From: Dichotomocladium elegans
Lineage: Eukaryota > Mucoromycota > Mucoromycetes > Mucorales > Lichtheimiaceae
DNA length: 11,199 bases
NCBI GenBank assembly: GCA_025716815.1
Contig: JAIXMN010000118.1
Coordinates: 1-11,199, forward strand
Direction: 5' to 3'
Every line of letters begins with the position of its first letter. Within the stretch, counting starts at the first letter, position 1. The notes under the pieces are model-generated. The model saw only the letters and a list, made by a program, of their open reading frames with translations, was not told the DNA's origin and searched no databases. The translations under genes were made by a program, and so were the position numbers. Positions 1-8,650 of the stretch are shown here, one piece after another.

Positions 1-2715
1 CGTTCTCACCTGCATAACGAGCTGCATTCATTACTCGTTTCAGCGCACCAATCTTTCGCTCCATGGCTCTTGTACTATAGGCCTTTAAACTACCTTGTGC
101 TTTTATGAATTCAGGAATATGGGAAAGCATATGGAGGTTGATGCGGAATAACGTTTTTGAGATACGCCGCTGTAACAAGCATGCATCAAGAAAGCGGAAA
201 AAGGCTTCGATATTATTACGGATGGTGGTAAGCTGTTCTTCTGATATAGTCCACTGAGTCGCCAATTTGACAGCATGACAAAGCTTATTAAGTGCTGTTG
301 CTGCATCTACATCCATAAATGCTGGCGTTATCAACGTTGGTACAATATTAATCAGCCAATTTATCCAGTCGGTACTACGATATTGACCTTTCAGTCTATC
401 GCAGATGTTGATACCCTTCCATGATGCATGGAATTGAGGGGGGATTTCAGCTCTCGACATATCAGTAGCTTGCTTTATAAGAGGACCATAGCTTCGACAT
501 TTTAGAAGGAAAGGATAGGTGTCGGCATTTCCATTATACTTGTACTTCGAATTGAATGGAGGGGATACAACTTCATGGATTAGTCGAGCAACGTTTGTAA
601 ACAAGTGGAATTCGTCCATTAGCTGAAAGTGAGCATTAAAAGTACAAAGATCGCCAAACATGTTACGACTATGGATTCCCCAATTGCAACTCTCCTTGGA
701 TGTCTACCAACAATTAAAAGACTTTAAGATGAGTATTTTGTACCACAAAAAGCTACTATCAAGCATCTAAGGGCTTACATCGTTCACTTCTTCTGCCAAT
801 AGATTAGCTATCGTGCGTAGCTCCTGGTGTCTTAACGGGAAATACATAGTGGATTTCGGCTTTCCTTCGTCTTCAGCATGCTGTCCTTCAGCTAGACAAT
901 ATGAAATGATTTGAAAAGTTTTGTTAGCGACGGAACGTGTAGCAAAATCTGACGTGTGTATCTTACTTTTGCACCACTTGCAACCGTATAAACCTTGATG
1001 ACCTATTGTAAGTTCAGAAGGAAACAATAATGATTAGAGCAGTGCAACAGAGCTGAAACAGTTCGGAAAAATGTTAACATCGCTAAAACGTTACCCGAAT
1101 GGTTCATCAACTTAGATGCTTCCATCAAGTCCGAAGCGACTCCAAGGCAGTACACATTAGCTTCAGTAATATATTCACCGTTTCTGAAAACTCGCAGAGG
1201 TTTCTTTTCCAGCTCCTTTAGTTCATCACAAATCGGTTTAAGAAAGCTCTTGATATCTTTTGCGCGATTGCCGTATAAAACAGCCAAAGGAATGACATTA
1301 CGTTTGGTGAGTCTAAAATAAGAATATATAATGGTATTATTGTATTAGAAACTCTAAAGTGTATCCTGATAAAGTTGGCACGCCTAGGCTTCAAAGATAA
1401 ACACAATACCTCTCAGTTGGTGGAAGATTTAGAACAATCGCGTTGATAAGCACCATGGCTGTTGAGCTCGATTTTGATGTGAAGCCATCCATATTAATGA
1501 TGATAAAGATGTCATGCTTTTTCTTACCATAACCATGCGACTTTAAGAATTTCTGATACACCTCACCCGAGAATATATCACGATACACTCTGTCATTATC
1601 TTCGTTTTCCTGGAAGGCTTGTAGATTAAACTCTTCACTGCGATACTCCAATGCCTCACGCACTTCATCACACGCCAGCATTTGTGAAAACTTGTCTTTC
1701 AAGGACACCATTTTCAAGAACGTCTTTTTTACAGAACCCCGAGACTTCTTACAAATCGGACACTTGTCTTTATCATAGTCCGCAACAGCATCATACAAGT
1801 AGCAACCATTACTGCACATTTCAAGCTCACGAGCGAAAGGAAGAGGTAGCTTTTCACGAATCAAAGCCAATGTAGCACGCAATATCAGTATATCATAGTT
1901 GACATATCTTGATTGGACTATGAAAAGGCAAGGTGTTCGTTAGCGTATATTGTACTTCAAGCGGTAAGCAGCCTAGCCACTGTTGTATAATGGAATGGAA
2001 TGCTGATGCTTACTATTGTTTTCTGCTAAAACTTTTGCAATATAGCTGTTGATGACGGTAATTAGCTCGTTACTGCTTTGAATGCTGATACCGTTATCCT
2101 TGAAGATTTGAAAACATCTAATACTATGAATTTCGGACGTAGTGAATGGATTCCTTGGTATTTGACTGAACGCTCAATATATAAAGCTGATGATGGAACA
2201 GTGGACTCATAATCTCTGGGAAGAGGCATCATCTGAACGGTGGTTACATCTTGGTGGGCATCCACAACTGCAGTTAAAAAGAATACGTTAAAAAAGAAAG
2301 GGTTAAGTATGCAAAGGGTCGGTCATCTATACTTTCAAACTGAGTGACCTCCTCACTTCAAGAATACTTACTCTCATATCATCTATCTGGCCGTTGTAGC
2401 CTGCAAATACATCGTCATCTGAGTCATTAAACAATCCATCCTCAACACTTGCGTCCAACTCTTCATCATATCATCTTCAGTCTTATAGTAACCGGTAACT
2501 TCATCATCAAATTCCTGGAAACTGAAAGCGCTCTCATCGATATCTATTGGAACGGCGGAAACATCTTGCACTGCAGAAGAGATACGATTATTAGATCTGC
2601 TAATTCTCTTCTCTCCAGAAAAAACAGCCCAAGCGTCCTTCTTGAAAGAAATAGGAAGAGTACTGTGTCTACTACGGAAAACGCGTTTCTTGATATTTCT
2701 AGTGGTGTTTGACAT
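1..2715 (-). CDS. Tnp2/CACTA-like transposase protein, six exons visible, 3' end outside window
   Basis: Exons joined on the minus strand give about 736 residues. Residues 1-160 are acidic and poorly conserved. Around 223-244 is a C-x3-C ... CPIC cysteine cluster. Then come DIFIIINMDGF, a LNLPPTER segment, AVLYGNRAKDIKSFLKPI, GHQGLYGCKWC and MDEFHLF. The last exon ends in a DUF4218-like stretch (RINLHMLSHIPEFI, YSTRAMERKIGALKR). This order is what I know from Transposase_21 (Tnp2) proteins of CACTA-type elements, which cut and paste DNA in the nucleus. Exons 3-6 are open and all junction phases agree. Exons 1 and 2 each need one extra base (near 2464 and about 2130-2170) to stay in frame: a real lesion, a base-call error or an alternative splice path. 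The ATG at 2715 is the first in frame. No element ends were recognised, so a domesticated copy is possible. Confidence 0.78.
704..2371 (-). other. Splice map of the Tnp2-like gene (five complete introns)
   Basis: Exons on the minus strand are 2715-2372, 2232-2014, 1917-1410, 1312-1095, 1002-779 and 703-10. The introns between them are 139, 96, 97, 92 and 75 nt. Donors read GTAAGT, GTAAGC, GTATTG, GTAACG and GTAAGC; acceptors read CAG, TAG, TAG, TAG and TAG. Joining exons 3 to 6 keeps one frame and rebuilds conserved segments across junctions, for example ...PPTER|LTKRN... and ...NHSG|HQGLYGC.... A sixth donor (GTGAGA) starts at base 9 and its intron leaves the window. The first intron is the least certain: a CAG at 2268 is a rival acceptor, and a GT near 2404 joined to a CAG near 2190 would avoid both frameshifts but loses a coding-looking acidic stretch. 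Confidence 0.75.
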
Positions 2716-3376
2716 AATGATAGACAGATCAAGATGGATTGGAAGGCAAAAAAGTTAAAAATTTGACATGTGTACAAGAAACTCATTATATACATTTTGA
2801 AATTCGTACGTCTAGTTTCCTGTTTCTCCCGTTGCCAAGGTATAGCAATACTTGTGCTAGCTTGGTGCTTTTTGTTACTTCCGGTAAATTACGAAAGCTT
2901 CAAGGTGAAGGCAACTGTAATGCCCAACTGATCTGAGCTGCTATTGGATTTTGGATGTATAGGTATGGCAGCTTGTTTGTTTGGTTTTGTTTTTTTTTTT
3001 GCCTTTTTCGTTCTGAGAGCCCTTCCTATATAATTCATTTTTTTGTAACAGGTCAGACTGCCAAGCTGCTGGAACGTTAAACGGCACAGATCAAAGTTTT
3101 TTTTCCTAAACTGTAAACTGTAAACAAAACCTGTAAAGCCTCCGATCGGATTCAAAATCGTTTGTACCTGAAAAAATGGCGGGGAACAATATTAATAGTA
3201 AAACGGTAAGATCATCCTTAAATTTCTTATTCTCTTTTGACGGTAGCAGTTGCTAAACATCTGCTTTTATGTTTATTTTTGGCAAATTATCAAATAACTC
3301 TCAATTCAGATGAATGAGTAAATAATGACTATTTATAGCTCTCTAACACTTTTATTGGTACAGGACGATACACGTA
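2716..3376. promoter_or_regulatory. Intergenic region upstream of the Tnp2-like gene, possibly divergent promoter
   Basis: There is no convincing ORF in these 660 bases. The stretch next to 2715 must carry the leader and promoter of the Tnp2-like gene. Visible features are an 11-T run at 2990-3000, a TATA-like TATATAA near 3027 on the plus strand, and a plus-strand ATG in good context at 3176. Poly-T tracts and TATA-like boxes are common in fungal promoters, but nothing here proves function. Confidence 0.35.
3176..3376 (+). pseudogene. Candidate 5' end of a plus-strand gene cut by Tc1 copy 1 (weak)
   Basis: A plus-strand ATG at 3176, preceded by six A, opens ten codons (MAGNNINSKT) ending exactly at a GTAAGA donor at 3206. 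A CAG acceptor at 3361-3363 would give a 158-nt intron and an in-frame continuation DDTR before the TA at 3377-3378 where Tc1 copy 1 begins. With copy 1 removed in silico the frame meets a stop after three more codons, so a longer protein is not recovered. The call rests only on start context plus splice signals; the peptide resembles nothing I recognise. It could be chance. Confidence 0.2.
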
Positions 3377-3378
3377 TA

Positions 3379-3425
3379 CAGTGACTCACAAAACTGCGAC
3401 AATGTTTTCAAATTTTCGCATAAAT
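3379..3425 (+). repeat. Left terminal inverted repeat, copy 1
   Basis: About 47 bp, mirrored at 5025-5071 with two one-base differences (a C here near 3418 that is absent on the right, and an extra T near the right tip). It includes ACAAAACTG and GACAATG boxes also seen in the neighbouring families. Confidence 0.9.
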
Positions 3426-3641
3426 AATCTTTGTGTTGACCGTACAGTATATAGACCCTCCTAAACCTACTAAAAAAATTACACCATTGCAAAGCTATGG
3501 TTTTCAGCTTTCAAATACTATAAGATGTGCTAAGTTTTAGTCAGATACACTGATGAGATAAGTGGGATTAAAGTAGGGCATACAGATTCGGAGCAACAAT
3601 TTATTTGATGTGACAACAAATAACAGAGAACATCCATCGAT

Positions 3642-4655
3642 TTACCATTTCGTCCACCCTCCTTTTGCCTTTATAACAGCTTGAATTCGCGCTGGCATAC
3701 TTTCTATATGTTTCAAGCATAGTTCTGGCGTAACTTTATTATACCAGACCTCCGCAACTCGTTCCCACAACTCATTTAGGTTCGACGGTGCTGTATCGTA
3801 CGCTGCTAGTTTGCACTTCAAGTAGAACCACAGATTCTCAATTGGATTAAGGTCCGGAGAATATGAAGGCCAGTCTAAGACGTTCACCTTGTTCTTTTGG
3901 AACCATTTTTTCGTCAGTTTGGCAGTATGCTTCGGATCATTGTCCTGCTGAAAGACAATATCATCCTTTTTAAGCCCATAATCTTTAAGGGTCTCCATAA
4001 AGTCACCCTTCAGTATTTCGCAATACAATTTGGCGTCCATCCCGCCCTCGATCTTGGCTATGAACCCAGGTCCATATTGAGTGAAACAGGACCACAACAT
4101 CAAACTTCCTCCACCACCTTTGTAAGCGAAGTTGACATTGTGCTCCTGAAGAGGTTCACCCTTTTTAACCCAAGTCCACATCTTTCCGTCCGAACCTAAA
4201 CGGTTTATTTTAGTTTCGTCACTAAAAACAACTCGTTTCCAATCCTCAACCGTCCAGTTTCTGTGAGCTTTGGCCCATTTCAAGCGATTCTTTCGTCGAT
4301 CATTAGTCAGTGGCAGAGCTGACTTCTTAATCTTTGAATCAAAGTCTGCAGATTTCAGGAATCTGCGTATCGTCTGAGGAGAAATATCATACCCTTGAGC
4401 ACGTAGGCTCCGGGCAGCCTCTACAGCTGTCATAAAATGCCCAGTGTAAAAAGATCTTACAATTTTTCTACCGAGCAATTTGCTGATTTTAGATGGTCTA
4501 CCACCTTTGTTGTCAGATGCCGATTGATGATCTTTAGCAATGCGGTCGACTGTTCTGGTTGAAACTCCAAAAGCTTTGGCAATACTTCTGTTTGACTCAG
4601 TACCATTAAGTCTAGATAGAATATCCATCTTTTTATCATAAGGAATTGGTCTCAT
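3642..4655 (-). CDS. Tc1-type DD34E transposase, copy 1, full length
   Basis: This 337-residue protein would excise and reinsert the element at TA dinucleotides. The N-terminal half has two helix-turn-helix units (about residues 8-43 and 60-105) separated by a GGRPSK linker, the arrangement that binds Tc1 inverted repeats. The catalytic core shows D146 in FSDETKIN, D238 in FQQDNDPKHT and E273 in SPDLNPIENLW, with exactly 34 residues between the second D and the E. A glycine-rich GGGGS lies at 180-184. Length is normal for the family and there is no stop, frameshift or intron. The ATG at 4655 opens the frame, and element 3 has a matching start (MRPVPYDKK against MRPIPYDKK). It could be active if both ends work. 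Confidence 0.95.
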   Translation of the reverse strand: MRPIPYDKKMDILSRLNGTESNRSIAKAFGVSTRTVDRIAKDHQSASDNKGGRPSKISKLLGRKIVRSFYTGHFMTAVEAARSLRAQGYDISPQTIRRFLKSADFDSKIKKSALPLTNDRRKNRLKWAKAHRNWTVEDWKRVVFSDETKINRLGSDGKMWTWVKKGEPLQEHNVNFAYKGGGGSLMLWSCFTQYGPGFIAKIEGGMDAKLYCEILKGDFMETLKDYGLKKDDIVFQQDNDPKHTAKLTKKWFQKNKVNVLDWPSYSPDLNPIENLWFYLKCKLAAYDTAPSNLNELWERVAEVWYNKVTPELCLKHIESMPARIQAVIKAKGGWTKW

Positions 4656-5024
4656 CGCTAGAGTTAAAGGTGATTAGTTGTAAATGTGGAGTAATGACTA
4701 ATGAGTTAGGTGCAAATGTCTAAATTGTACGAAACAAAAACGGAAAAAAGCATTAAAAGCATTTAAATGAATGGTACTAATAGTAATTGACTCCATTAGA
4801 ACTCAGAAATCCCTTCGCTTTTCTGTAGGCAAGTGATCTTTTGACATCTCTCATTTTATGCGTGATGTCCAAAATTCGCCCATCGGTCAATTTTCCTAAT
4901 TGATGGGTGATCGGTTCATGCAAATGCCACAAACTAGATATGAAATAAGAGCTTGAAGGGTCCTTATTCTATTACTCGTTTTCATTTTGTATCTTTATTA
5001 AGGAAAATTGATAGTAAAGTTGCG
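4656..5024. other. 5' noncoding region of copy 1 transposase, with a hairpin
   Basis: No ORF is supported here; the transposase promoter should lie in it. A hairpin can form at 4879-4907: CCCATC and AATT on the left pair with AATT and GATGGG on the right, with a four-base bulge (GGTC) and a five-base loop. The same structure is kept in copy 2. Its role is unknown. Confidence 0.5.
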
Positions 5025-5071
5025 ATTTATGCAAAATTTGAAAACATTGTCGCAGTTTTGTGAGTCACTTG
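5025..5071 (-). repeat. Right terminal inverted repeat, copy 1, with extra T
   Basis: Inverse of 3379-3425. The outermost bases read GTGAGTCACTTG before TA, whereas copy 2, element 3 and the 5431 end all read GTGAGTCACTG. Confidence 0.9.
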
Positions 5072-5073
5072 TA

Positions 5074-5431
5074 TAGCAAAATAAGTAAACTATTATCCTA
5101 TGACAACCTGTTCAGCCTTATACGAGGTAGCTAATCTCGTTAAGAATCATCACATTCATATTCGTTATTACTTTATATTATTTCAGCATAATGAGGTGTG
5201 AGGATCTTGTATAATTTGTATACATTCTACATCTCATGTGATCCTGTCAACTAAACACAACACTTAATTCACGGTACTCATATATTAGAGTTTATGTAGT
5301 TTCTAATATTTTGGTTTGCAATATTGTATAATTCATCTTTATCCTTCATAAAGTGAATTATATCTTTAATATTTGTATATCATCTACCTCAAATACGACA
5401 CCAAACATGTGAACAGTTTTGTGAGTCACTG
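5074..5431. mobile_element. Remnant of a Tc1-type element, only right end recognisable
   Basis: This AT-rich stretch of 358 bases has no supported ORF. It ends in AACAGTTTTGTGAGTCACTG followed by TA at 5432-5433, a proper Tc1-type right end. The outer 18 bases match copy 1, but inside that the end differs (GTTCACATG where copy 1 has GCGACAATG), so it is a separate family or a diverged member. Beyond the TA the sequence is the element B transposase gene, so this element appears to have inserted into a Tyr codon (TAC) of B. No matching left end exists in the window, and the missing part of B is not found to the left. A deletion or rearrangement, or a left end outside the window, is implied. Confidence 0.6.
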
Positions 5432-5433
5432 TA

Positions 5434-6304
5434 CTCGTTGAGACGTCTTTTGAGTAAAGCCCACATATTTTCGATTGGATTAAGGTCTGGTGACTGTGCA
5501 GGCCAATCCATAGTCACATAATCTTGCCCTTGCAGGTATTCCTTGACCAAATTTGACGTATGTTTAGGATCATTGTCTTGCTGGAAAATGATTTGATCAC
5601 GACGGTACCCTAATTTTCGCTCATATCTCGAATGCTGTCTTCTAATTCGTCGCGGAGTATGTCTCTGTACAATGTTTTATCCATATTGCCATCAATTTTG
5701 CACATCCAACCCACTCCGCCATACGTAATAGCACTCCACAACATGATGCTGCCACCACCACCTTTGACTGTCTGCTTGACATGATGACTTTTTAGAGTCT
5801 CACCGTCACGAACCATACCCAGACACGACCATCGGAGTTAAAACGATTTATTTTAGTTTCGTCAGTCCAAATAACGCGTTTCCAATCGTCGGTGGTCCAA
5901 TCCTTATGTGCAATGCACCATGCAAGTCTCTTCTTCCGATTCTTGTCACTAAGTAATGGCTTCTTAGGGGCCTCCAAGGATCCCAAACCAGCCGCTTTTA
6001 AGGCCCGACGGACTGTATTCGGGTTCACCTTGATACCATGATCCGTTTCGAGGCGTTTTGCAACTTGTACTGCATTCCTAACGCGATTTTTCGTGACTTG
6101 ACGCACGCAGTAACGCTTATCTGCATCGGATAACTTGACAGGTCTTCCTCCAGGACAAGCCTTTATGAGCGGACAAAACTGTCTTTTCACCCGATGAACA
6201 CTACTCTTACCCACTCCAACTTCTTCCGACACTTCACGTACCGATTTACCTTGATTAAGCTTAGCAATGATGCTGTCAACCTGGGATTTTGGGAGAGACT
6301 TCAT
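5434..6304 (-). pseudogene. Element B DD34E transposase, frameshifted and C-terminally truncated
   Basis: The start at 6304 (MKSLPKSQVDSII) gives two helix-turn-helix units and a GGRPVK linker. Then come WTDETKINRFNSDG with the first catalytic Asp, GGGGSIMLWS, FQQDNDPKHTS with the second Asp and SPDLNPIENMW with the Glu. The D-to-E spacing is 34 residues, so all three catalytic residues survive. Two frame breaks are each explained by one missing base: near 5810 (a GGG run reduced to GG after WVW) and near 5622 (before the KLGYRRDQ segment). The coding sequence stops after about 291 codons at NEY, where TAC meets the CAGTG end of the upstream remnant; roughly 45 C-terminal residues are lost. 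The protein is only distantly similar to copies 1, 2 and 3, so it is a separate Tc1 lineage. Confidence 0.85.
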
Positions 6305-6594
6305 TATAGACCAGTAGAGCAGAATTCGGAGTCAGAAAATTGAGAAATAAGAATTTGAATGTGTTGACAGACATTTCAGGGCAATGTGCAGCAAATTTTA
6401 CGTAGATTGAAACTCTCTACCGACCTGTGGTTCAATTATTATATCGCTAGACGGTCAAAAATAAAATGTTACAAAACTGTCCCAATGACAGGCCCGCTTT
6501 CTAAGACTCAGTGCTAGCGTTCAATGTTTTAATCACCGCCAATGACAATATGCAAATGTTCACCATGACCAGGGCTTTCATTTAAGCTAAGATA
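6305..6594. other. 5' noncoding region of element B, with an internal copy of its end motif
   Basis: No ORF is supported. At 6469-6487 the sequence TTACAAAACTGTCCCAATG is the exact inverse of the inner part of the B right end (8338-8356). The two would have been about 210 bp apart before copy 2 inserted. It may be an internal transposase site or the edge of a short nonautonomous element. Confidence 0.55.
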
Positions 6595-8276
6595 CAGTGA
6601 CTCACAAAACTGCGACAATGTTTTCAAATTTTCGCATAAATAATCTTTGTGTTGACCGTACAGTATATAGACCCTCCTAAACCTACTAAAAAAACTACAC
6701 CATTGCAAAGCTATGGTTTTCAGCTTTCAAATACTATAAGATGTGCTAAGTTTTAGTCAGATACACTGATGAGATAAGTGGGATTAAAGTAGGGCATACA
6801 GATTCGGAGCAACAATTTATTTGATGTGACAACAAATAACAGAGAACATCCATCGATTTACCATTTCGTCCACCCTCCTTTTGCCTTTATAACAGCTTGA
6901 ATTCGCGCTGGCATACTTTCTATATGTTTCAAGCATAGTTCTGGCGTAACTTTATTATACCAGACCTCCGCAACTCGTTCCCACAACTCATTTAGGTTCG
7001 ACGGTGCTGTATCGTACGCTGCTAGTTTGCACTTCAAGTAGAACCACAGATTCTCAATTGGATTAAGGTCCGGAGAATATGAAGGCCAGTCTAAGACGTT
7101 CACCTTGTTCTTTTGGAACCATTTTTTCGTCAGTTTGGCAGTATGCTTCGGATCATTGTCCTGCTGAAAGACAATATCATCCTTTTTAAGCCCATAATCT
7201 TTAAGGGTCTCCATAAGTCACCCTTCAGTATTTCGCAATACAATTTGGCGTCCATCCCGCCCTCGATCTTGGCTATGAACCCAGGTCCATATTGAGTGAA
7301 ACAGGACCACAACATCAAACTTCCTCCACCACCTTTGTAAGCGAAGTTGACATTGTGCTCCTGAAGAGGTTCACCCTTTTTAACCCAAGTCCACATCTTT
7401 CCGTCCGAACCTAAACGGTTTATTTTAGTTTCGTCACTAAAAACAACTCGTTTCCAATCCTCAACCGTCCAGTTTCTGTGAGCTTTGGCCCATTTCAAGC
7501 GATTCTTTCGTCGATCATTAGTCAGTGGCAGAGCTGACTTCTTAATCTTTGAATCAAAGTCTGCAGTTCAGGAATTGCGTATCGTCTGAGGAGAAATATC
7601 ATACCCTTGAGCACGTAGGCTCCGGGCAGCCTCTACAGCTGTCATAAATGCCCAGTGTAAAAAGATCTTACAATTTTTCTACCGAGCAATTTGCTGATTT
7701 TAGATGGTCTACCACCTTTGTTGTCAGATGCCGATTGATGATCTTTAGCAATGCGGTCGACTGTTCTGGTTGAAACTCCAAAAGCTTTGGCAATACTTCT
7801 GTTTGACTCAGTACCATTAAGTCTAGATAGAATATCCATCTTTTTATCATAAGAATTGGTCTCATCGCTGAGTTAAAGGTGATTAGTTGTAAATGTGGAT
7901 AATGACTAATGAGTTAGGTGCAAATGTCTAAATTGTACGAAACAAAAACGGAAAAAAGCATTAAAAGCATTAAATGAATGGTACGAATAGTAATTGACTC
8001 CATTAGAACTAGAAATCCTTCGCTTTTCTGTAGGCAAGTGATCTTTTGACATCTCTCATTTTATGCGTGATGTCCAAAAATTCGCCCATCGGTCAATTTT
8101 CCTAATTGATGGGTGATCGGTTCATGCAAATGCCACAAACTAGATATGAAATAAGAGCTTGAAGGGTCCTTATTCTATTACTCGTTTTTATTTTGTATCT
8201 TTATTAAGGAAAATTGATAGTAAAGTTGCGATTTATGCAAAATTTGAAAACATTGTCGCAGTTTTGTGAGTCACTG
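6595..8276 (-). mobile_element. Tc1/mariner-type transposon, copy 2 (near-identical to copy 1)
   Basis: The element has TA at 6593-6594 and 8277-8278 and the same 47-bp inverted ends as copy 1. By eye it differs from copy 1 at three substitutions (6695, 7985, 8189), nine one-base losses, one two-base loss and one extra A (about 8076-8080). All the losses lie between 7215 and 8018; the first 620 bases differ at a single position. Both termini are canonical CAGTGACTCAC. It sits in the upstream region of the element B transposase gene and is therefore younger than B. The near-identity with copy 1 points to recent transposition or segmental duplication. Confidence 0.93.
6858..7865 (-). pseudogene. 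Tc1 transposase of copy 2, broken by small deletions
   Basis: This is the same gene as at 3642-4655. Relative to copy 1 it lacks a G near 7853, an A near 7647, a C near 7575, two bases near 7566 and an A near 7215, so the frame breaks repeatedly: start to 7853, 7853-7647, 7647 to about 7566-7575, on to 7215, then the C-terminal piece to 6858. Every catalytic and DNA-binding motif is present in one frame or another (SDETKIN, QQDNDPKHT, NPIENLW). As written it cannot make transposase, but elements with intact ends could be moved in trans by the copy 1 protein. Because almost all differences are one-base losses, read error is a live explanation. Confidence 0.9.
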
Positions 8277-8337
8277 TACATCGGATTTAGTTAGGTTGTA
8301 TGATACGTCAGAACCACTCAAACACAAAAGTACGAAA

Positions 8338-8363
8338 CATTGGGACAGTTTTGTAAGTGACGG
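8338..8363 (-). repeat. Right terminal inverted repeat of element B
   Basis: 26 bp ending in GTAAGTGACGG before TA. Read inwards it aligns position by position with the ends of copies 1 and 2, element 3 and the 5431 remnant: a GTCACT-like tip, an ACAAAACTG box and a CAATG box. Confidence 0.7.
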
Positions 8364-8650
8364 TATATGGCATTGTAGAGAAGTAGTTGTGAGAGATACA
8401 GTGACTCACAAAAGTGTTACAATGTTTTACAAAATCAAACAAATTTCCAATTCAAATCACTATTGCACCTGATATGATTAATAAGCCCCCCTCCAAACTA
8501 ATATCATTAGAAAGTATATATTGTTGGGTTTCTAATGATATAACTTTCAAACATATTAGCGTTCTTTGGAATTACTTAAACTATAGAGCTTAATTTGCAT
8601 ATGCGTAAAATTTTCATTTTTGTGATAGTCAGATTTATTTAAACGTGCAG

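Larger units (their letters stand above)
3379..5071 (-). mobile_element. Tc1/mariner-type transposon, copy 1 (complete, intact ORF)
   Basis: The element is about 1.69 kb, flanked by TA at 3377-3378 and 5072-5073, the target duplication of the Tc1/mariner superfamily. It starts with CAGTGACTCAC and ends with its inverse. One long ORF on the minus strand encodes the transposase. It is nearly identical over its whole length to 6595-8276. The right terminus carries an extra T (5069-5070): reading inwards it is CAAGTGACTC instead of CAGTGACTC, which may impair cleavage at that end or may be a base-call error. Copy 1 is otherwise the best-preserved element here. Removing it rejoins 3376 to the 5074-5431 remnant. 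Confidence 0.93.
5434..8363 (-). mobile_element. Tc1-type element B, 3'-truncated and interrupted by copy 2
   Basis: Element B consists of 5434-6594 and 8279-8363, with copy 2 (6595-8276 plus one TA) between. Its right end, 8338-8363, reads CATTGGGACAGTTTTG then TAAGTGACGG, followed by TA at 8364-8365. It is related to but distinct from the copy 1 ends. With copy 2 removed, this end lies about 375 bp upstream of the B transposase start, close to the roughly 420 bp in copy 1 and element 3. The 3' end of the gene and the left inverted repeat are missing where the 5431 remnant abuts. Confidence 0.7.

Noticed and set aside
103..306. 67-codon minus-strand ORF
   Set aside because: It lies in a different frame inside exon 6 of the Tnp2-like gene, which has the conserved motifs.
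1218..1406. 62-codon minus-strand ORF
   Set aside because: It spans intron 3 and parts of exon 4 in the wrong frame, with no coding features.
1..2715. CACTA-type terminal repeats for the Tnp2-like gene
   Set aside because: Scattered CACTA or TAGTG pentamers occur, but none forms an inverted pair with flanking 2-3 bp duplications within the window.
2449..2936. Plus-strand ORFs over the start of the Tnp2-like gene
   Set aside because: They are antisense to exon 1 or in its AT-rich promoter, with no recognisable motif.
2889..3155. 88-codon minus-strand ORF upstream of the Tnp2-like gene
   Set aside because: It is Lys/Asn-rich, built on homopolymer tracts, with no domain and no splice link to the gene.
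3897..4199. 100-codon plus-strand ORF in copy 1 (and its counterpart at 7113-7295)
   Set aside because: It is exactly antisense to the transposase catalytic core, so it is a shadow of conserved coding sequence.
6500..6530. CAGTGCTAGCG as a possible left end of element E
   Set aside because: It matches the element E tip for only seven bases and is preceded by TC rather than TA.
8266..8472. 68-codon plus-strand ORF
   Set aside because: It crosses three transposon boundaries (end of copy 2, end of B, start of element 3), so it cannot be an inherited gene.
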